21,546 nt of DNA from Spongospora subterranea f. sp. subterranea (Eukaryota; Endomyxa: Phytomyxea; Phytomyxea; Plasmodiophorida), in assembly GCA_049724395.1 (NCBI GenBank), contig JAUGWO010000342.1:1-21546 (forward strand), read 5' to 3'. The position numbers and the translations under genes are program-made. Below, one piece after another: positions 18,043 through 21,546 of this stretch. The notes under the pieces were generated by a model that saw only the letters and a list, made by a program, of their open reading frames with translations, made no database searches and was not told where the DNA came from. Position 1 is the stretch's first letter. Each line of letters begins with the position of its first letter.

Positions 18043-18124
18043 GATTCGGTGGTGGAGTGGTTAACACGGTCGCCTGCTAAGTGGCTGCCCTTTGGGCGCG
18101 CGAGTTCGAATCTCGTCCGAATCG
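18043..18124 (+). tRNA. tRNA-Ser(GCT)
   Basis: The acceptor gattcgg pairs with ccgaatc (discriminator g). The D arm is gtg-gagtggttaa-cac. The anticodon stem gtcgc/gtggc holds the loop ctgctaa with anticodon GCT. A long variable arm (gccc-ttt-gggc), as in type II tRNAs, and a T arm with ttcgaat follow. Five T after the gene form the Pol III terminator. No intron. It appears functional. Confidence 0.9.
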
Positions 18125-18129
18125 TTTTT

Positions 18130-18266
18130 ATGATTTTTTTGACAATTGCAGTGGTAGCTGTCACATCTCTATTGTTGACGCGACACAATGTGAACGCCGG
18201 ATCCTCGGGTTCCCTGGTTAGTGCAAAGATTGTCAGACCGCCAATCGATCCGACCAACGAATTATT
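18130..18266 (+). CDS. Possible secreted-protein N-terminus cut by a hAT insertion
   Basis: ATG at 18130 opens a frame beginning MIFLTIAVVAVTSLLL, a good signal-peptide core with a possible cleavage after VNA, and continues for about 45 codons to the hAT terminus. Beyond the element the same frame soon stops, so either another exon follows or the resemblance is chance. The ATG sits in the terminator of the tRNA, which leaves little room for a promoter. Weakly supported. Confidence 0.25.
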
Positions 18267-19160
18267 CAGGCCCTCCGAATAAGTAATTGTCTATCAAGAA
18301 TTATTCTTATTCTTTCTATGAATAATTTATTCCGTCATCGCTATTATAGGGAATTATTCCTCGGGCGGTCTGCAAGCTCTGGACTTATTCGCAATCCAAC
18401 AGAGGAATAAGTTCAATATTATTTCCGCCAACGTCGGAGCCAGAATTTCGTGCGCGCGGTAATAAAAATTCAACTTTGCGGACTCGTCGAAGGTGGCGAC
18501 CGGAGGAGATTCAGCTCATATAAAATGGGCGCCAGGCCAGTCTTATCCTGCATCTTTATCGACCAAAGAGATAGATGAGAAGTATTTCTCTCCAGTCTCA
18601 GATAGTGATGTTTGGAAGTGCCAGAGTTCGAAACTGCAGTAGTGAAAGTACAGAAATCCCAAATTGAAGGAGCGACATTGACTCTTTCTCGTCTTGAAAG
18701 AAGTTCAATTAGGCATCTATTGAAACCGCAAGAGAATAGCCATGCATCTCTGCCATGTTCTGCGGAAATTGAAGAGGAAGCGGAAGGATTATCGGCTGTC
18801 ATTCGTCGCATCAAGAACTGATAATAATTGTGAGAGTTCCAGCTACATTGACTTATAGTTCATTTGTCCTAAAATGAACATATACGAGCGTATGTTCGAC
18901 GTTTCTGGTTTTACACGACAGGGCTTGCTACCCGAAAATCTCGAAATTCAACTATTTTTTAAGGCAAATGCTTATTAATACTTATTGGACGAGAACTGTT
19001 CTTGACAATGTTGGAATAAATATGACTTATTCCGGAATAACTTACTACCTTCAGTGAAGGTATAGTAGTTATTCCTCCCTTTGGATCATCACTAGCGAAT
19101 AATTTTCTGGTATCCATAGTAAAAAGCAATAAATAACGAATATGTATTCCGGACCCCCTG
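18267..19160 (+). mobile_element. Internally deleted hAT transposon
   Basis: The ends CAGGCCCTCCGAATA and, inverted, CAGGGGGTCCGGAATA are imperfect terminal repeats. The flanking 8-mers gaattatt (18259-18266) and gtgttatt (19161-19168) agree at 6 of 8 bases, as an aged 8-bp duplication would. Both ends are rich in GGAATAA/TTATTCC in both orientations, which suit subterminal transposase sites. The centre holds only the C-terminal remains of a hAT transposase. Confidence 0.7.
18612..18980 (+). pseudogene. hAT transposase, C-terminal dimerisation region, decayed
   Basis: PEFETAVVKVQ ... LSRLERSSIRHLL ... EGLSAVIRRIKN is the linker typical of oomycete- and protist-type hAT transposases. After stops, another frame gives SSSYIDL-stop-FICP, then IYERMFDVSGFTRQGLLPEN and LEIQLFFKAN. 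This parallels the hAT C-terminal pattern SxxYIDLxFIPPTSN, ERFFS, PxxLExxLFLKxN. Only the last part of the protein is present; the catalytic DDE core and BED finger are absent. It contains at least two stops and a frame change. Confidence 0.65.
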
Positions 19161-19790
19161 GTGTTATTTATCTGACCTAGTTCAATTCATCTCAATTCGT
19201 CAACCGGCTGGTAACCTGCCTGCAGCTAGATAAACCGCAAAACCTTGATTTCTTACAATCAATTCCCAAACATTCCAGAGTTGAAGCTTCAATTTGCGTC
19301 GATGATGAAGGGTTGCAAGGTTCATTTCGACTGCTCAGCCCAGCGTATTAATCGCAACACGTCACTCGTTGGGCGTGACGATGAAGGCCAATTTTTGAAT
19401 CTAGTAATGCAAGCTGTGGAGGAACCATTGCATGACGCGTTTGTCAGAACAATGACTATCTTGCATGTTAGCAAACCCATTTACTGCCCACGTTCTTACC
19501 TGTTCGTGTAGGATCGGTACCCAAACGCCAGGCCGGTTCACCTGGTGGCTAAAGGAGAGCGTCGCCAGTTTGATTTTCGAGTCGCAAAGAAAGCTTGCGA
19601 AAGAGTTCGCCGAGAAGGGTAGAGAAGATAGCAATCCGATAGTATCAATGCACGCAGTGTATTATCAAATAGCGGAAAAAATAACACGATTGTCTTTGGG
19701 TTATCATCACTGATGCTTCTTTCGGCGAATTTGGAACGAGAATTTGAGGACCTCAAACTTAAGTGAACCGTTCGATATGGTATACAGTTT
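19161..19790 (+). other. Unassigned open frames, possibly exons of one gene
   Basis: Plus-strand frames at 19245-19511 (FASMMKGCKVHFDCSAQR ... AVEEPLHDAFVRTMTIL) and 19465-19713 (TPGRFTWWLKESVASL ... RKLAKEFAEKGREDSN) look protein-like and overlap in different phases, as adjacent exons would. A GTTAGC ... GTGTAG intron at about 19467-19511 is possible. No family is recognised and no start or end can be fixed. This may be the continuation of a gene disrupted by the hAT element. Confidence 0.3.
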
Positions 19791-20174
19791 GGGGGTTAGT
19801 GGTTTGGTCTCTGCTTTGAATCCAACTTCTACTTCTCAGGTGTTGTGTTAGGAACTGTGCCCGAGATACACAGTTACCAACTGACCCAAAAGGTACTGAT
19901 GGCTGAAGGCCATCATCTGGGGTCCTAATATACCTAAGACTTTCGGATCATGACAGTATCCCCCGTTTTAGGAGCGCCCCCCCCACCCCCCATGACCTTG
20001 CCGCCCCCGGGCGGGATTCCTAGATGGTCGTGAGCATAGAATCGAGATAACACAGTTGAGGGAGAAGGAAGAAGACGAAACAATCCAGTGAGGCGGGGAA
20101 GTCTGACCACTGAAGGTATATAAGGCAACCTTGATACCGTTACATATAAGCCGCGAGTGACGACCTTGATAGCC
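19791..20174. other. Non-coding, possible LTR-derived flank of the gypsy fossil
   Basis: It contains a tract of C (19976-19990), a G/C-rich stretch and ggtatataagg (about 20115), a TATA-like box. No paired LTR is present, so this is only a suggestion. Confidence 0.3.
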
Positions 20175-21325
20175 ATCATACTGTCAGGAACGCCACTAAA
20201 CGACGTTATAGGTAATCGACGTGCCGGTGGTCACTAATTGGTCCAAGGATACGAACCCGTACCTTCCGACAGTATGAGCATCCTTTGGAGATCATGCGGC
20301 AGTCCTTGCCGAAATTGGTGAATCAGCGTCGCTTGAGTCCAGTCAACGTCTTGCGACAATAACCGGAATTCGTTGCAGTATTTTCCAAGGTTAGATCCCA
20401 TCCTCAGCCGGCGCAGAGAATCAGCAGCTTTGCCAGCCCGGTCGGGATCAACCAAACATTGTCCAGTGCTCCCAATCCTCTTACTTTAACCAACTCTATT
20501 ACGTCTCCACATCCTCTAAATCACTCCTATCGCAACGCTAAGTCTGAACTATTACACCTCTAACCCTTCCTAACGCATTTCCTCTCCTCGAACGTGACAC
20601 CCTCTTTACCGCAAATCCGACGATCCGCCATGACGAATGGGGACACGATTACAACTCGGCAGACCACCACCGCAGAGCAGCTCGCGGAAGTTGCACGACA
20701 ACTGGCAGAATCGCGGGAACAACTTAATACCTATCAGCGGTCAACAAACGACAGGTTCAATCAACTAGTCAACCAACTACGCCACATTCCTGGCGACAGC
20801 AACATCACCCCCTCAATCCTCGCCAGTCCCGCCGAAGACAGTCCATTTTTCGGCATTGGTTAGGCCAAGTGCAACAGTTTCTTAACGGCACAGTCGCTGA
20901 CATATTCCAACGACACTCAACGTATTGCGTTAATCTGCTCGTTGCTTACCGGGCAAGCGGGCCTGGCTGAAGCCGTTTTATGGATCTCCTGGTCCCATAC
21001 TGACCGATCTCAAGGCATTCATCACGGCATTCACCATTGCCTTTGACGATCCCCGGACCGGGCTGGCAAAGCTGCTGATTCTGCGCCGGCTGAGGATATG
21101 GTCTAACCTTGCGAAATGCTGCAACGAATTCCGGTTATTGTCGCAAGACGTTGACTGGACTCAAGCGACGCTGAATTCACCAATTTGGATAAGGACGCCG
21201 CATGATCTCCAAAGGATGCTCATACTGTCGGAAGGTACGGGTTCGTATCCTTCAACCAATTAGTGACCACCGCCACGTCGATTACCTATAACGTCGTTTG
21301 ATTTGCATCCTGACATGTTCAGAAC
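20175..21325. mobile_element. Ty3/gypsy fossil: gag fragments in inverted arrangement
   Basis: A minus-strand piece (about 20175-20455) encodes a retrotransposon gag core (VDPDRAGKAADSLRRLRMGS, then CNEFRLLSQDVDW and QFRQGLPHDLQ). About 590 bp away a plus-strand piece (about 21040-21325) is a diverged inverted copy of it. Between them, on plus, lies the gag N-terminal region (about 20594-20863, Gln-rich coiled coil, TTTAEQLAEVARQLAESREQ). No protease, RT or integrase is present. The element is broken, with several defects, and consists of gag-derived parts only. It is moderately old judging from the divergence between the arms. Confidence 0.75.
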
Positions 21326-21546
21326 GATGGAAGATCTTCCATTGAGCGATACGGTTTAGCTCATCCTGAGTGCAGAAGGCGAAAACCAGTTGCATTCAAC
21401 GATGGGCGTCCGCCAGACACCACCGGTAGCCTCATCAATGATCAGGCTGTGGCAAAGTCGGACCAGCCATTGAAACGTCTTTTTAACAGCCCATTGCCGC
21501 CTCCCTTGAAGAAAAAAGTTGGCCGACCTAAAGGAACAAAGAATAT
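21314..21546 (+). CDS. Open frame with AT-hook-like motif, runs off right edge (partial)
   Basis: After a TGA at 21311-21313 the frame is open for 77 codons to the window end without an ATG. It is rich in Arg, Lys and Pro and ends PPPLKKKVGRPKGTKN, in which GRPKGTK resembles an AT-hook/GRP-core minor-groove binder. It could be an exon, part of another transposon protein, or chance next to the gypsy fossil. The C-terminal basic motif is the only functional hint. Confidence 0.3.

Noticed and set aside
1-21546. CRISPR arrays, bacterial operons or ribosome binding sites
   Set aside because: The content is eukaryotic; the tandem repeats present have no spacers of CRISPR type.

Overview
The window is eukaryotic. 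It has spliceosomal introns of about 54-223 bp, Pol III tRNA genes with T-run terminators, AATAAA signals, and eukaryotic DNA and LTR transposons. Two host genes point to a flagellated cell: a four-exon gene matching PPP1R42 (LRRC67) and a four-exon SF-assemblin-like gene for a basal-body root fibre. A Zn(II)2Cys6 gene family tilts the guess toward a zoosporic (chytrid- or rozellid-like) fungus. The PIF/Harbinger transposon with a NAM-associated Myb-like partner is also common in oomycetes, so the lineage stays open.

Left third (1-5.9 kb): a minus-strand OTU-type cysteine protease frame runs off the left edge and carries five in-frame 10-residue repeats. Next is a two-gene PIF/Harbinger element with only its right end preserved. 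It sits in a minus-strand gene whose C-terminal part resembles a ubiquitin-protease (C19-like) fold. That gene is split again by a TA-flanked inverted-repeat element, which itself contains a hAT-type MITE full of GTACC repeats with an 8-bp target duplication. This makes a three-level nest of transposons in one gene.

Middle (6.4-13.1 kb): PPP1R42 (minus) and the SF-assemblin-like gene (plus) are divergent and share a roughly 680-bp spacer containing a 59-bp duplication. A third, unidentified multi-exon minus-strand gene follows at 9.7-10.1 kb, then a 66-bp tandem duplication. A small protein with a C-terminal Zn2Cys6 cluster lies at 10.9-11.6 kb. It is followed by two relatives: a short minus-strand copy of its N-terminal part, and a decayed plus-strand copy of the whole locus.

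Right third (13.6-21.5 kb): a Ty1/copia element with identical 178-bp LTRs lies exactly between two divergent tRNA genes, tRNA-Pro(AGG) on minus and tRNA-Ser(GCT) on plus, about 9 and 12 bp from their 5' ends. Beyond it are a small hAT element with the remains of a transposase, unassigned open frames, an inverted pair of Ty3/gypsy gag fragments (fossil), and an open frame with an AT-hook-like motif running off the right edge.
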